DNA of 64,000 nucleotides from Terrimicrobiaceae bacterium (GTDB lineage: Bacteria > Verrucomicrobiota > Verrucomicrobiia > Chthoniobacterales > JAATET01), in contig JAQTOP010000003.1 of assembly GCA_028713285.1 (NCBI GenBank), forward strand, positions 1 to 64,000, given 5' to 3'. The notes under the pieces are model-generated. The model saw nothing but the letters and a program-made list of their open reading frames with translations. It did no database searches and was not told where the DNA came from. This document shows positions 9,793-20,868 of the stretch, one piece after another. A program made the translations under genes and the position numbers. Numbering within the stretch: position 1 is the stretch's first letter; the number at the start of each line of letters is the position of its first letter.

Positions 9793-10320
9793 ATGAAGTC
9801 GAGAACTCCCCTCCCCCGAGCGGCGGCGCGAGATGCGTTCACGCTCATTGAAATCCTCGTCGTCATCGCGATCATCGCGATCCTTGCCGGTCTGCTCCTG
9901 TCCACCGCGGGCTTCGTGCAGGAAAAGGCCGGCAATGAACGGGCCAAGGTGGAACTCGCGGGACTGGAGAACGCTCTCGAGGCCTACAAGCTCGACAATG
10001 GCGCGTATCCGGACGGCGACGGAAGTGACAACTCCACAAAGGACCTGCTGGATGCGCTCAATCGCACGCCCGCGAAACAAAGTCCTCCCGGCAAAATCTA
10101 TTTTGAAGTCCCGGGCAAGATGCTCCCGTCCACCGGCGGGAGTTCGTCCTACAATGACAAGCTGACGGCTGCGAAATATCTGCAGGATCCCTTCGGCAAT
10201 CCTTACCACTACCAATTCCCAGGCAAGGATGACCGCAGCGGGACGAATTTTTTCGATCTTTGGTCCCAGGGAAAGAAGAACGATCCGACCGCCACCAACA
10301 AGTGGATCAAGAGCTGGTAG
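9793..10320 (+). CDS. Type II secretion pseudopilin (GspG-like)
   Basis: Prepilin signature FTLIEILVVIAIIAILAGLL and GspG-like C-terminal DPFGNPYHYQFPG. Confidence 0.85.
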   Translation: MKSRTPLPRAAARDAFTLIEILVVIAIIAILAGLLLSTAGFVQEKAGNERAKVELAGLENALEAYKLDNGAYPDGDGSDNSTKDLLDALNRTPAKQSPPGKIYFEVPGKMLPSTGGSSSYNDKLTAAKYLQDPFGNPYHYQFPGKDDRSGTNFFDLWSQGKKNDPTATNKWIKSW

Positions 10321-10329
10321 CCGCCGGAG

Positions 10330-10953
10330 TCAGGCAGCGGCCCCGTTGATCTGCGGCCAGTGGTCGATCACGATCTGCGACCAGGTTTCCAGGTCCTCAC
10401 GATCCACGAGCAGCGCCTCCGGGGTGACGAACTCCAGTTGCGCGATCGCCGCCTCGCCGGGACGCACATCGTCCGATTCGAGATCCACCACGTGAACCAC
10501 TCCGAGATGCACCCGCCCCACCTCGTTGGAATCGTCATTGATCAATCCCGCCACGCGATCCGTGAAACCGCCGCCGAGTTTTAATTCCTCGGCGATCTCC
10601 CGCTCGACCGCGACGCGGTAGGCGTCCGCATCGAAAGCGAACAATCCCTCATCCGCGTCGTTGATATGCCCGCCGATGCCTATGGATGCTTTCGTCACGA
10701 GCCTTTTCTCGCCCGATTTCGCGCCGCGCACGTAGCGGAGGATGCGGCCGCCGTGCGTGAAAACCGCATAGGGAATGATCTGCTTGAGCGACGGATCCGT
10801 CTCGGCACTGGATCGGGGCGCGAAGAAATTGCTCTCCCGGCGCAGAAAGACGTCGAGATACCGCTGCGGCCCGGCGCGGAAGCCCTGGAAGCTCCCGAGT
10901 TCGTCGAACAGCGTGCGGCGGACCACGAGAACATGTTCGTCGGATTTCGGCAT
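10330..10953 (-). CDS. NUDIX-like hydrolase family protein
   Basis: GIGGHINDADE...EREIAEEL resembles a Nudix box; family placement tentative. Confidence 0.6.
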   Translation of the reverse strand: MPKSDEHVLVVRRTLFDELGSFQGFRAGPQRYLDVFLRRESNFFAPRSSAETDPSLKQIIPYAVFTHGGRILRYVRGAKSGEKRLVTKASIGIGGHINDADEGLFAFDADAYRVAVEREIAEELKLGGGFTDRVAGLINDDSNEVGRVHLGVVHVVDLESDDVRPGEAAIAQLEFVTPEALLVDREDLETWSQIVIDHWPQINGAAA

Positions 10954-10984
10954 CCGGCGACTCTGCGGCACGCCGCCATGCCGC

Positions 10985-11572
10985 TCAAGGCGATTCCTCG
11001 ATCCACGCCGCCAGCCGGCTGCGCAGCTCGGTGCGTGCGCGGAAGAGCATGCTCTTCACAGCCGGAACGGTCACGCCCAGCACTGCCGCGATCTCTTCGT
11101 AGGGCATCTCCTCATACCGCCGCAGGATCAGCGCCATGCGGGGCTGCTCCGCGAGCGACTGGATCGCGGCATCGATGGCGTCCCGCAATTCCGCCGTCGC
11201 GAGTGCGTCCGACGGCGATGCCGCGCCGGAATCGGCAAACTCCCTCGGCGCGAAGTCGTCCGGCTCCTCGAGGGGCACGGTGCGCGCGCGGCCCCGCCGC
11301 CGCACTTCGTTGAAGACGAGGTTGCGCGTGATCGTGAGCAGCCACGTCGTGAATTTCGCGCTCGGCTCCCAGCGCGGCGCGCTCTTCCACACCCGAATGA
11401 AGACCATCTGCGCGAGATCCTCCGCCTCGTCGGGCGAGCCGAGCATTCTGGCAATCGTCCCCACGACGCGATGCTGGTGCCGCTCGACGAGCGCGGTGAA
11501 TGCCTCCGCGTCACCCGCGCGCACCCGCGCCATCAAATCGAGATCATCCGGCCCGGTGGGGAACTCTGCCAT
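10985..11572 (-). CDS. ECF-type RNA polymerase sigma factor
   Basis: DEAEDLAQMVFIRVWKSAPRW (region 2), EMPYEEIAAVLGVTVPAVKSMLFRARTELR (region 4). Confidence 0.9.
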   Translation of the reverse strand: MAEFPTGPDDLDLMARVRAGDAEAFTALVERHQHRVVGTIARMLGSPDEAEDLAQMVFIRVWKSAPRWEPSAKFTTWLLTITRNLVFNEVRRRGRARTVPLEEPDDFAPREFADSGAASPSDALATAELRDAIDAAIQSLAEQPRMALILRRYEEMPYEEIAAVLGVTVPAVKSMLFRARTELRSRLAAWIEESP

Positions 11573-11697
11573 CGGGACTCCATACTGCGCAACCGCCTGA
11601 TCAACCACCAGCAATTGAACCCCGGTCCCCGCGAAACGGCGCATGAATTTCGCCTCGCGCGCCGCGCGCCGCGCCGGTGTATGCTCGCGATTCGCCC

Positions 11698-12861
11698 ATG
11701 CCCGTCGTCGCAAGCTACTGCACCACATTTCTCAAACCGGAGATGCTCCACATCTACCGGCAGGTCACAGGGCTCCGCACGTTCGGGACGTTCGTCATGA
11801 CGAAGGAACGTCAGTGCCCCGACCGCTTTCCGTTCGACGCCATCGAGGTGCTGCCGCGCCCGCGCATCCATTTCCTTGCGCGCTTCCACAAAAAATACCT
11901 CCGCCGCATGGAACCCGTGTTCTATCGCGGTGAATACGACCAGCTCGCAGCGGTGCTCGCGCGCCGCCACGCGGACCTCCTCCACGTCTATTTCGGCCAC
12001 ACCGGCGTGCATCTTCTGCCGTTTATTCGGAACTGGAGCGGACCGGCTCTCGTCTCCTTCCACGGCATGGACATCATGTCCCGCGCCCGGGAACCGGGCT
12101 ACGACGCGCGCATGCGCGAGCTCCTCGGCCTCCTGCCCATGGTCCTCGCCCGCAGCGAATCGCTCGCCCGTCGCCTCGCCGCGCTCGGTTGCGATCCCGC
12201 GAAGATTCGCATCAATCGCACCGGCATCCCGCTCGACGACTTTCCCTTTCGCGAACGCACCGCACCCGCCGACGGCGCATGGCGGCTTGTTCAAGCCTCG
12301 CGGTTGATTGAAAAAAAGGGCCTGGATGACGCCCTGCACGCGTTTGCCGGATTTCGCTCCGTGCATCCTCTCGCGCAATTGACGATCGCCGGCGACGGAC
12401 CGCAGCGCGGGGAACTCGAAGCGCTCGCCCTCCAGCTCGGCATCGCCGACGCAGTCGCGTTTCCGGGCTTTCAATCGCAGCAGGAACTCCGCGCGCTTTT
12501 CGAGCGCAGTCATTTCTTTCTACATCCCAGCCGCATGACCGGGGCGCAGGATCAGGAGGGCGTGCCGAATTCCATGCTCGAGGCGATGGCCGCGGGCCTG
12601 CCCGTTGTCGCCACGAGGCACGGCGGCATCCCCGAGGCGGTCACGCACGGCGTCGAAGGACTGCTCACCGCCGAGCGCGACTGGGACGGCCTGCGCGATT
12701 CGCTGCTCACGCTCTCCGCCGATCCCGCGCGCTGCATGGAGATGGGCCGCGCCGCCTCGGAATCCGTGCGCGCGAAATTCGAGCAGGGCGCCTCGATTGC
12801 AGCGCTCGAAGGATTTTACTCGGAACTCATCGAGTCGCACCGCCGCAACGCCAGCCGATAA
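11698..12861 (+). CDS. Glycosyltransferase, GT4-like
   Basis: LVQASRLIEKKGLDDAL, IAGDGPQRGELE, EGVPNSMLEAMAAGLPVVATRHGGIPE. Confidence 0.88.
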   Translation: MPVVASYCTTFLKPEMLHIYRQVTGLRTFGTFVMTKERQCPDRFPFDAIEVLPRPRIHFLARFHKKYLRRMEPVFYRGEYDQLAAVLARRHADLLHVYFGHTGVHLLPFIRNWSGPALVSFHGMDIMSRAREPGYDARMRELLGLLPMVLARSESLARRLAALGCDPAKIRINRTGIPLDDFPFRERTAPADGAWRLVQASRLIEKKGLDDALHAFAGFRSVHPLAQLTIAGDGPQRGELEALALQLGIADAVAFPGFQSQQELRALFERSHFFLHPSRMTGAQDQEGVPNSMLEAMAAGLPVVATRHGGIPEAVTHGVEGLLTAERDWDGLRDSLLTLSADPARCMEMGRAASESVRAKFEQGASIAALEGFYSELIESHRRNASR

Positions 12862-13409
12862 ATCGGCTTCGCCAGCGCGGCGAATTTCCTTTGGAACTCG
12901 GTCTCCGGATAAATTCGTCCATCCTCCCAATCCGCCTCGCGAAAGCCGGGGAATCCCGCCGCCACCCCGATCATCGCAGCGAAATACGGCGCGTCGTCCG
13001 TCATCACGCGCAACGTCCCGCCCGGCTCGATCACGCGCCATGCTTCGTCCAGAAAGGCGCGATTCACGAGCCTCCGCGCCTGATGCCGCCGCTTCGGCCA
13101 CGGATCGGGAAACGACACATGCACCACCCGCGCGACCCCATCCGGCAACAAGTCGCGCAGCGTTTCCAGGCCCTCGCCCGGAACGACGCGGGCATTCGCA
13201 AGGGCCAGCCGTTCGATCTTGGCCCGGCTTTTCTCGACGCGGCCTCTCTGCCTTTCGATGCCGAGAAACCGCACGCAGGGAAATTGCCGCGCCATCGCAA
13301 CCACGAATGTGCCCTTGTGGCAGCCGAGGTCGATTTCAAGCGGCTCTCCGGACCGCAGCCATTCGAGCGGCGGATCGGCCGGGCCGGGAGCATCGAGCGC
13401 GGCGTTCAT
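12816..13409 (-). CDS. trmB: tRNA (guanine-N7-)-methyltransferase
   Basis: LEIDLGCHKGTFVVAMA, FLGIERQ, VSFPDPWPKRRHQARRL signature. Confidence 0.88.
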   Translation of the reverse strand: MNAALDAPGPADPPLEWLRSGEPLEIDLGCHKGTFVVAMARQFPCVRFLGIERQRGRVEKSRAKIERLALANARVVPGEGLETLRDLLPDGVARVVHVSFPDPWPKRRHQARRLVNRAFLDEAWRVIEPGGTLRVMTDDAPYFAAMIGVAAGFPGFREADWEDGRIYPETEFQRKFAALAKPIYRLALRRCDSMSSE

Positions 13410-13410
13410 C

Positions 13411-14646
13411 TCAACCACCTCCGAGGACACGATCAAGCCAGCCGCGCCGCCGAGGCTGAAATGCTCCGCACTTCGAAAGAGTCGCCCGCAATTCCGCCGT
13501 CGTTCGCTCCGCGGAGAAGAGCGATACGCATCGCATCCGCCCGGCCTCTCCCATTGCGCGGGCGCGCGCAGGATCGTCCAGCAGCTCGCCGAGCCGCGCG
13601 GCCAGCCGCTCCACGTCGTGCTCGCCCACGAGATAACCCGTCCCGCCATCGGCCACCATCTCCGGAATGCCGGCCACCGGCGTCGAAATCACCGGGTTCG
13701 CCGCCGCCATCGCTTCGGCGATCACCGTCGGCAGATTGTCCTTTCCTCCCCCGGATTCATTCACGCACGGGAGGGCGAATACGGTCGCGCGAGCCAGCAG
13801 ACCGGCGATTTCCTCCTCGCTCTTTGGTCCGACGATTTGAATGCGCGAATCGCCCGCCGCCGCCGCACGCAGCTCCTCCTCCAGCGGCCCCTGGCCCACG
13901 ATACGGCATTCGAACGGACGATCACCCAGCCTCCGGCACGCGGCGATCAGATCCACGAAGCCCTTCTTCTCGATGTAGCGGCCGACGGAGACAATCAGCG
14001 GCTGCACGGCATCCGGCTCCCCGCGGTGGAACCGCTCGAGATGGATGCCATTATAGACACGATGAATCTTCGCTGCATTCGCCGGATGCTGTTCTCTCAA
14101 ATACCGCGCGCTGTAGTCGCTCACCGTGATCACGCACTCAGCGTCGCGAATAAGCATTTCCAGACGCTCGCGGGGCTCGTCGCAAAAAATGTCATTCGCG
14201 TGCGCGGTGAAGCTGTAACGCACCCCGGCGAGCCGTTTGAGCCAGAATGCCGTGCGCGCGGCAGTGCCTGCAAAATGCGTGTGAACGTGCGCTACGCCCC
14301 GCCGCGCCATCTCGGGCGCGAGCCACAGCGCCTCGTAGATGCGGCGTTTCTCGCTCTCGCCTCCCCAAAGCTCGCGCAACTCTCCGATCGCCCGTCGCGC
14401 GTTGCGGCGAAACGCGCCGTCGGTCTCGATCTGGTGCTCAAAGGAAACCGGCAGATAGGTCGTCGCGTCCGCCAGCCCGGCGGGAAAATCCTGTCTCGGT
14501 TCGCCGCCCGGATTGCGGATCGAAAAAATCGGCGCTTTCACGCCCTGGCGGCGCATCTCCAGCACCTCGCGAAAGCAGAACGTCTGCGTGAACGAGGGAA
14601 ATCGCTCGAACAGGTAGGCGAACGGCTCCCCCTGCGATCCGGCCAT
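13411..14646 (-). CDS. Glycosyltransferase, GT4-like
   Basis: VSVGRYIEKKGFVDLIAACRRL, ESGGGKDNLPTVIAEAMAAANPVISTPVAGIPEMV. Confidence 0.88.
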   Translation of the reverse strand: MAGSQGEPFAYLFERFPSFTQTFCFREVLEMRRQGVKAPIFSIRNPGGEPRQDFPAGLADATTYLPVSFEHQIETDGAFRRNARRAIGELRELWGGESEKRRIYEALWLAPEMARRGVAHVHTHFAGTAARTAFWLKRLAGVRYSFTAHANDIFCDEPRERLEMLIRDAECVITVSDYSARYLREQHPANAAKIHRVYNGIHLERFHRGEPDAVQPLIVSVGRYIEKKGFVDLIAACRRLGDRPFECRIVGQGPLEEELRAAAAGDSRIQIVGPKSEEEIAGLLARATVFALPCVNESGGGKDNLPTVIAEAMAAANPVISTPVAGIPEMVADGGTGYLVGEHDVERLAARLGELLDDPARARAMGEAGRMRCVSLFSAERTTAELRATLSKCGAFQPRRRGWLDRVLGGG

Positions 14647-14656
14647 GCGTTGCGGC

Positions 14657-15925
14657 CTAGGCCGCGCTCTTGTCCTGCTTGCGGCGGATGAGCGGCGAGC
14701 GCTTGCCCTCGACGACGGCGCGATTCACGGTGACGTCGGCGATGTCTTCGCGGCTCGGCGCTTCGAACATGATGTCGAGCATGATCCGCTCCATCATCGC
14801 GCGCAGCGCCCGGGCGCCGGTGCCCTTTTTCACGGCCTCGGCTGCCATTGCGCGCAGGGCATCCTTCGTGACGGTGAGCCCGACGCCATCCATCGCCATG
14901 AGTTTCGAGTATTGCTTCACCATCGCGTTCTTTGGCTCCGTGAGGATGAGCATGAGTTCGTCCTCGGTGAGCGGATCGAGCGCGGCCACGACCGGAAGCC
15001 TCCCGATGAACTCGGGGATCAAGCCGAAAGCGAGCAGATCCTCGGGCTCGACCGCGCGCATGAGGTCGCGGGACTCGTCGCCGATGGTTCGGAAATCGCG
15101 TGCGTGAAATCCCATCGCCTTCGCGCCGAGGCGGCGCTGGATGATTTTTTCGAGACCCACGAACGCTCCGCCGCATACAAACAGAATCCGGCTCGTATTG
15201 ACCTGGATGTATTCCTGCTGCGGATGCTTGCGTCCGCCCTGCGGCGGGACGTTGCACACGGTGCCCTCGAGAATCTTGAGCAGAGCCTGCTGCACGCCCT
15301 CGCCCGAGACGTCGCGCGTGATGCTCACGTTATCGGTCTTGCGCCCGATCTTGTCGATCTCGTCGATATAGACGATCCCCATTTCGGCGCGCTTCACGTC
15401 ATAATCCGCGGCCTGGAGCAGGCGCAGCACGATGTTTTCGACATCCTCGCCGACATAGCCGGCCTCGGTGATCGTCGTCGCGTCCGCTATCGTAAACGGC
15501 ACGTCGAGCGTGCGTGCGAGCGTGCGCGCGAGCAGCGTCTTGCCCGAGCCGGTGGGGCCGACGAGCAGGATGTTGCTCTTCTCGATCTCGACTTCGACCA
15601 GCGCGTCGATGCGCAACGAATCGGGCGCGGAATCCTGAATGATCCGCTTGTAGTGGTTGTGCACCGCGACGGAGAGAACCCGCTTCGCGGTCTCCTGGCC
15701 GATGACGTGCTGATCCAGCTCGCGCTTGATCTCCGCAGGCTTCATCACGCGCACCGCGGCGCTCTGCCTGCGCGAATCGTCGCCGATTTCCTTGTCGAGG
15801 ATGCTCTTGCAGACGGTGATGCAACTGTCGCAGATATAGACACCGGGCCCGGCGATGAGCTTGCGCACCTCGGCATGACTCTTTCCGCAGAAAGAACACA
15901 TCGTGAGATTGGACGGCCGTGCCAT
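14657..15925 (-). CDS. clpX: ATP-dependent Clp protease ATP-binding subunit ClpX
   Basis: [27 protein letters not shown] zinc finger, [48 protein letters not shown]. Confidence 0.97.
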   Translation of the reverse strand: MARPSNLTMCSFCGKSHAEVRKLIAGPGVYICDSCITVCKSILDKEIGDDSRRQSAAVRVMKPAEIKRELDQHVIGQETAKRVLSVAVHNHYKRIIQDSAPDSLRIDALVEVEIEKSNILLVGPTGSGKTLLARTLARTLDVPFTIADATTITEAGYVGEDVENIVLRLLQAADYDVKRAEMGIVYIDEIDKIGRKTDNVSITRDVSGEGVQQALLKILEGTVCNVPPQGGRKHPQQEYIQVNTSRILFVCGGAFVGLEKIIQRRLGAKAMGFHARDFRTIGDESRDLMRAVEPEDLLAFGLIPEFIGRLPVVAALDPLTEDELMLILTEPKNAMVKQYSKLMAMDGVGLTVTKDALRAMAAEAVKKGTGARALRAMMERIMLDIMFEAPSREDIADVTVNRAVVEGKRSPLIRRKQDKSAA

Positions 15926-15937
15926 GCTGCGTGGACC

Positions 15938-16558
15938 TTACTCCGCCGGTTTCGTTTCAGGAAGCACCGCCGCGAATTCCTTTCGCGATTTCACCACTTC
16001 ATCGACGAGGCCGTATTCCTTCGCCTCCTCTGCGGTCATGTAATAGTCCCGGTCCGCGTCGCGTTCCACCTGCTCGATGGGCTTGCCCGTATGCAGCGAA
16101 AGGATTCGGTTCAATCGCTTCTTGAGCTTGAACATGAACTCGACCTGCCGCTCGACGTCGCTGGCCTGCCCCTGCGCTCCGCCGGAAACCTGGTGGATCA
16201 TGATGTCCGAATTCGGCAGCGCGTAGCGCTTTCCCTTCGTGCCGGCGGCCAGCAGCACGGCGCCCATGCTGGCGGCGATGCCCATGCAATACGTCGTCAC
16301 ATCGCACGTCACGAATTGCATCGTGTCGTAGATCGCAAGCCCGGAGGTCACCGAGCCACCCGGCGAGTTGATGTAGATGTTGATGTCCTTTTTCGGGTCT
16401 TCCATTTGCAGGAAGAGCAACTGCGCGATCACAAGATTCGCGACGTGATCGTCAATCGCGGTGCCGATGAAAATAATGCGGTCCTTGAGGAGCCGCGAAT
16501 AGATGTCGTAACTGCGCTCGCCGCGCCCGGTTTGCTCTACAACGATGGGAACCAGCAT
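15938..16558 (-). CDS. clpP: ATP-dependent Clp protease proteolytic subunit
   Basis: [77 protein letters not shown]. Confidence 0.97.
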   Translation of the reverse strand: MLVPIVVEQTGRGERSYDIYSRLLKDRIIFIGTAIDDHVANLVIAQLLFLQMEDPKKDINIYINSPGGSVTSGLAIYDTMQFVTCDVTTYCMGIAASMGAVLLAAGTKGKRYALPNSDIMIHQVSGGAQGQASDVERQVEFMFKLKKRLNRILSLHTGKPIEQVERDADRDYYMTAEEAKEYGLVDEVVKSRKEFAAVLPETKPAE

Positions 16559-16579
16559 GGAATGGACTTCTGAGATGAA

Positions 16580-17911
16580 TTAAGCCGTTTGCGCGGGCTG
16601 CGCCGAGGGCTCGCGCACCGTAACATTCGACGTGATGAAATCAAGCGCCTTGCCCACGAGAATCTGCTCGCGAATCTGGCCGAACGCATCGCGCTTCTGC
16701 AAATCCTTCACGAATTTCTGCACCGGCACCTGGTAGCGCGCGGCGAGCTGCGTGACGTGGAAGGCGAGATCCTGCTCGGTGACCTTGAGGTTTTCCTTTT
16801 CGGCGACGCGCATGAGCAGGAAGGTCGTGCGCACGCGCTCCGTGGCGCTCTGCTTCGCAGCGCCGAGAATCTCGTCCTCGTGCGACTTGAGCTCTTCGTC
16901 GCTCACGCCGCGGCCCTGGTTTTCCTGCACGATCTCGCGAAGGATGCCGCTCATTTCATTGTTGATGAGGTGGACGGGCAGCTCGCACGTGACCTGCGAA
17001 AGCAGATACTGGATCGCGCCGCTCCGTTTCGCAGTTTCAAATTCGTTTTCTGCGCGCTTCTCCAGCTCCGTGCGCAGGCGGTCTCTCACCTCTGCCATCG
17101 TCTTCCCGACGTCCAGCTTGTTTGCGAGCGCGTCGTCCAGCGGAGGCAACTCGCGGGTGCGAATCTCATGCAGCGTCACCGCATACGCGAGTTGTTTCCC
17201 GCGGACCGCGGCGAATGGAAAATCCGCGGGGATATCGAGCGTGAACTCGCGGCTCTCCCCGATGCTCAATCCCACGAGCGCCTCGCAGAAGCCCGGCGCG
17301 AGGGTCTCGGGCGCGAGGCGAATCCACCAATTCGGCTTGCCGGCGAGGAGGGGCGGACAATTCTCCACCGCCTCGGCCAGCGGCCTGCCCCCGGTCGTGC
17401 CGGCATAGGTGAGCACGGCGAAGTCGCCCATCTCGAGCGCGCGGCCCTCGACGCTCTGGAAGTCGGCGTGCTGCTCGGCGATACCCTGCAGCGCCTCATC
17501 GACTTCGGCATCCGTCACCGCGCGCTTCGCCACCTCGAGTTCGATCTTCGAGTAGTCGGGCAGCTCGAAATCGGGCGACGTGACGACCGTCGCGGTGAAG
17601 CGCATCGACTTGTCCGGAGCGATCTCGATGCCTTCGACCTTCGACACGGTGATGACGCGGATTTTCTTCTCCTCGATGGCCTCGTTCATCGCCTGACGCA
17701 GGAGCTTGTTCGTGAGTTCCTCGCGGATGTCGGCGCTGAACTTGCGATCCACGAGAGCTTGCGGCGCCTTGCCGGGGCGGTAACCGGGCAGGCGCGCCAT
17801 CTTCTGAAACTGCCTGGCCACCGTCTGCCATTCACGCTCGACGCGCTCGGGTTCGAGCTCGACGCGGAGCGTGGCAATGCAGTTGGGCTGGGATTCTACG
17901 ACGACGTTCAT
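16580..17911 (-). CDS. tig: Trigger factor
   Basis: N-terminal ribosome-binding-like region with PGYRPGKAPQALVDRKF, PPIase-like middle; upstream of clpP-clpX. Confidence 0.92.
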   Translation of the reverse strand: MNVVVESQPNCIATLRVELEPERVEREWQTVARQFQKMARLPGYRPGKAPQALVDRKFSADIREELTNKLLRQAMNEAIEEKKIRVITVSKVEGIEIAPDKSMRFTATVVTSPDFELPDYSKIELEVAKRAVTDAEVDEALQGIAEQHADFQSVEGRALEMGDFAVLTYAGTTGGRPLAEAVENCPPLLAGKPNWWIRLAPETLAPGFCEALVGLSIGESREFTLDIPADFPFAAVRGKQLAYAVTLHEIRTRELPPLDDALANKLDVGKTMAEVRDRLRTELEKRAENEFETAKRSGAIQYLLSQVTCELPVHLINNEMSGILREIVQENQGRGVSDEELKSHEDEILGAAKQSATERVRTTFLLMRVAEKENLKVTEQDLAFHVTQLAARYQVPVQKFVKDLQKRDAFGQIREQILVGKALDFITSNVTVREPSAQPAQTA

Positions 17912-18073
17912 ATTGCGAATCGACCACTCAAGCACACGCACCCCACCCCGACAACCGCGAACCGCCCCGCAAAAATTGAACGCTGGCTGCCGGGCAAGGC
18001 TCGAAGAGAATAATTTCAACCGCAGTTCCCGCGTGTTACCGTCCCCGCGCCATCAGCCACAGGTTCTAATTTC

Positions 18074-19861
18074 ATGACATTCCCACACTCCGCCCTTTTT
18101 TCGCTGCTCCTGCTCTCCCTCTCCGCATGCGGAAAAAAATCCGGTGCGCCGCAACCCCAATCACCCGCCGTAAAGGACGCAGCGATCCAGGTCGAAACCA
18201 GCGGGGAGCCGGACCCGATGGCGGTCCCCTCCGCGCTGAGAGGCGGCTCCTACGCGACGTGGGGTGGCGCATTTCCAAAATCGCTGAACATGTGGCTCGA
18301 CTACAACTCGTTTTCCGCGCAGGTCTGCGGCCTCATGTTCGAGCCGCTCGTCGAGATGCATTCGACGAAGGACGAACCCGTGGGCGCGCTCGCCAAGTCG
18401 TGGGAAATCTCGCCCGATGGCAAGACCTATACGTTCACGATCAATCCCGCCGCGCGATGGAGCGACGGCCAGCCGGTCACCGCGGAGGATATCCAGTTCT
18501 ACTACGACGTGATGATGAACCCAAAAAACCTCACATCGCTCTTCCGCGTCGATCTCTCGCGGTTTGCGCGGCCCGAGGTCGTCGATGCGCACACGGTCCG
18601 CATCACCGCCAGCGAGCCGCACTGGAAGAACTTCTGGACCGCCGCGGGCTTCGTCGCCCTGCCGAAGCACGCCTGGAAGGACGCCGATTTCAACAAGCAG
18701 AACTTCGAATTTCCCGTCGTGAGCGGACCCTACGAACTCTCGGACGTGAAGATGAACCGCTCGATCACACTCAAGCGCCGCGGCAACTGGTGGGGACGCG
18801 TGAAGCAATACAACGTCGGCAAATACAACTTCGATCAGCTCGTTTTCAAATCCACCGAGGATCGAAACAAGGTGCTCGAGATGCTCAAGAAGGGCGACAT
18901 CGACGCGTATCCCGTTTACACCGCGCAAATCTGGGCGGAGAAAACGGACTTCCCGCAGGTGCAGAAGAACTGGATCGTGCGGCAGAACGTCTTCAACAAG
19001 GAGCCGAAAGCTTTCCAGGGCCTCGCGCTGAACATGCGCCGTCCAATCCTGCAGGACGTGCGCGTGCGCCAGGCGCTCGCCCATCTGCTCAATCGCGCCC
19101 TCATGAACGAGAAGCTCATGTTCAACCAGTATTTTCTGCTGAACTCCTATTTCCCCGACCTCTATCCGAACAATCAAAATCCCGCCGCGCCGATCACCGA
19201 GTACGATCCCGAGAAAGCGCGCGCGCTGCTCAAGGATTCCGGCTGGCAGGTCGGCCCCGACGGCGTTCTTGCGAAGGATGGCCAGGCGTTTTCCCTCACG
19301 ATTCTGCATTACGACAACTCCGATCTTCGCCATCTAAACATCTACCTGCAGGACCTCAAGGCCGTCGGCATCGACGCGAAGCTTGACATCGTCTCCCGCG
19401 CCACTTTCACGAAGCGCGTGGACAGCCACGACTTCGACATGATCTGGACGAATTGGAGCGCCTCGCGCCTTCGCGATCCGGAGACGCTCTGGTCCTCGAA
19501 AACCGCGGACGACATCGCGACGCAAAATCTGTCCGGTGTGAAGGACGCGGAAATCGACAAACTCATCACCCGGCAGAAGACCGAGATGGATCTCGGCAAA
19601 CGCAACGAAATCCTCAAGCAGATCGACGCGCGCCTCGTCACGATCGTCCCCTACGTGCTCATGTGGCAATCCGGCTCCGCGCGGCTGTTGTATTGGAACA
19701 AATTCGGCACGCTTCCGACGGTGCTGCCGAAATACGGCACCGAGGACGCCGCGCTCGTCTATTGGTGGCTGGATCCCGCGAAGGACGCGGCGCTCCAGGC
19801 CGCGCAGAAATCCGGCGCGGCGCTGCCGGCGCTCCCCGCCGAGGTGCATTTTCCCGAATGA
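18074..19861 (+). CDS. Peptide/oligopeptide ABC transporter substrate-binding protein (family 5)
   Basis: Lipoprotein-like N-terminus LLLLSLSACGKK, LAKSWEISPDGKTYTFTINPAARWSDGQPVTAEDIQFYYDVMMNP. Confidence 0.92.
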   Translation: MTFPHSALFSLLLLSLSACGKKSGAPQPQSPAVKDAAIQVETSGEPDPMAVPSALRGGSYATWGGAFPKSLNMWLDYNSFSAQVCGLMFEPLVEMHSTKDEPVGALAKSWEISPDGKTYTFTINPAARWSDGQPVTAEDIQFYYDVMMNPKNLTSLFRVDLSRFARPEVVDAHTVRITASEPHWKNFWTAAGFVALPKHAWKDADFNKQNFEFPVVSGPYELSDVKMNRSITLKRRGNWWGRVKQYNVGKYNFDQLVFKSTEDRNKVLEMLKKGDIDAYPVYTAQIWAEKTDFPQVQKNWIVRQNVFNKEPKAFQGLALNMRRPILQDVRVRQALAHLLNRALMNEKLMFNQYFLLNSYFPDLYPNNQNPAAPITEYDPEKARALLKDSGWQVGPDGVLAKDGQAFSLTILHYDNSDLRHLNIYLQDLKAVGIDAKLDIVSRATFTKRVDSHDFDMIWTNWSASRLRDPETLWSSKTADDIATQNLSGVKDAEIDKLITRQKTEMDLGKRNEILKQIDARLVTIVPYVLMWQSGSARLLYWNKFGTLPTVLPKYGTEDAALVYWWLDPAKDAALQAAQKSGAALPALPAEVHFPE

Positions 19862-20868
19862 CCGCCTACATCGTCCGGCGGCTGCTCCTGATGCTGCCGA
19901 CCCTCCTGGGCATCACGCTGGTCTGCTTCGCGCTCATCCAGTTCGTGCCGGGCGGTCCGGTCGAGGAAATCATCTCGAAGGTCCGCGCCTTCGAGAGCGC
20001 GCGCGGCGCGAATGCGAAGACCATCTCCACGGAGGAGATCGCAAACATCAAGGCCTACTTTGGCTTCGATAAGCCCGCCTACATTCGCTATTTCACCTGG
20101 CTCGGCAATCTCTTCCGCGGCGACTTCGGCAACTCCTACGTGTATCAGCAACCGGGGCTCCAGGTGATCGTCAGCAAAATGCCGATCTCTCTTTTCTTCG
20201 GCCTCGTTTCGTTTCTCCTGTCGTATTCCATCTCGATTCCGCTGGGGGTGAAGAAGGCCATGTCCCATGGCAGCCCGGGCGATGTCGCCTCCTCGGCGCT
20301 CATCTTTGCCGGTTACGTGATCCCCGGTTACACGCTCGGCATCCTGCTCATCATCTTCTTCGCCGGCGGCAGCTACTTCGACTGGTTTCCGCTCGGCGGC
20401 ATCGTCGGAGACAATTTTGAAAACCTGTCGCCCATCGGCAGGGCGCTGGACTTCCTCCACCACATGGTCCTGCCGCTCATCTGCTACATGATCGGCGATT
20501 TCGCCGTGCTCACGCTCCTCATGAAAAACAACATGCTCGAGGAGCTGCACAAGGACTACGTCCGCACGGCGATGGCGAAAGGATTTTCGTTTCGCGATGC
20601 TGCATGGCGCCAGGCCTTCCGAAATGCGCTCATCCCCGTGGCCACCGGCATCGGCTCGCTTTTCGCGGTCATGTTCACCAGTTCGCTCCTCATCGAGCGT
20701 GTGTTCGACATCGACGGCATGGGCCTGCTTTTTTATAACTCCGTCTTGGGTCGCGACTACAATGTCGTCCTGGGCATCATCGTCCTGAGCAGCTTCTTCA
20801 CCATGCTGGGCCGGCTCTTTAGCGACATTGTCTATGTGGCAATCGATCCGCGCATTCGTTTCGATTGA
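19858..20868 (+). CDS. Peptide ABC transporter permease (YejB-like)
   Basis: MTAYIVRRLLLMLPTLLGITLVCFALIQFVPGGPVEEII; binding-protein-dependent permease motif DYVRTAMAKGFS. Confidence 0.9.
   Translation: MTAYIVRRLLLMLPTLLGITLVCFALIQFVPGGPVEEIISKVRAFESARGANAKTISTEEIANIKAYFGFDKPAYIRYFTWLGNLFRGDFGNSYVYQQPGLQVIVSKMPISLFFGLVSFLLSYSISIPLGVKKAMSHGSPGDVASSALIFAGYVIPGYTLGILLIIFFAGGSYFDWFPLGGIVGDNFENLSPIGRALDFLHHMVLPLICYMIGDFAVLTLLMKNNMLEELHKDYVRTAMAKGFSFRDAAWRQAFRNALIPVATGIGSLFAVMFTSSLLIERVFDIDGMGLLFYNSVLGRDYNVVLGIIVLSSFFTMLGRLFSDIVYVAIDPRIRFD

Noticed and set aside
8467-10215. 582-aa minus-strand ORF
   Set aside because: Antisense to gspF and the pseudopilin gene; low-complexity R/E/D-rich translation, no domain
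14645-16573. 642-aa plus-strand ORF
   Set aside because: Antisense shadow of clpX and clpP; H/R/D-rich composition
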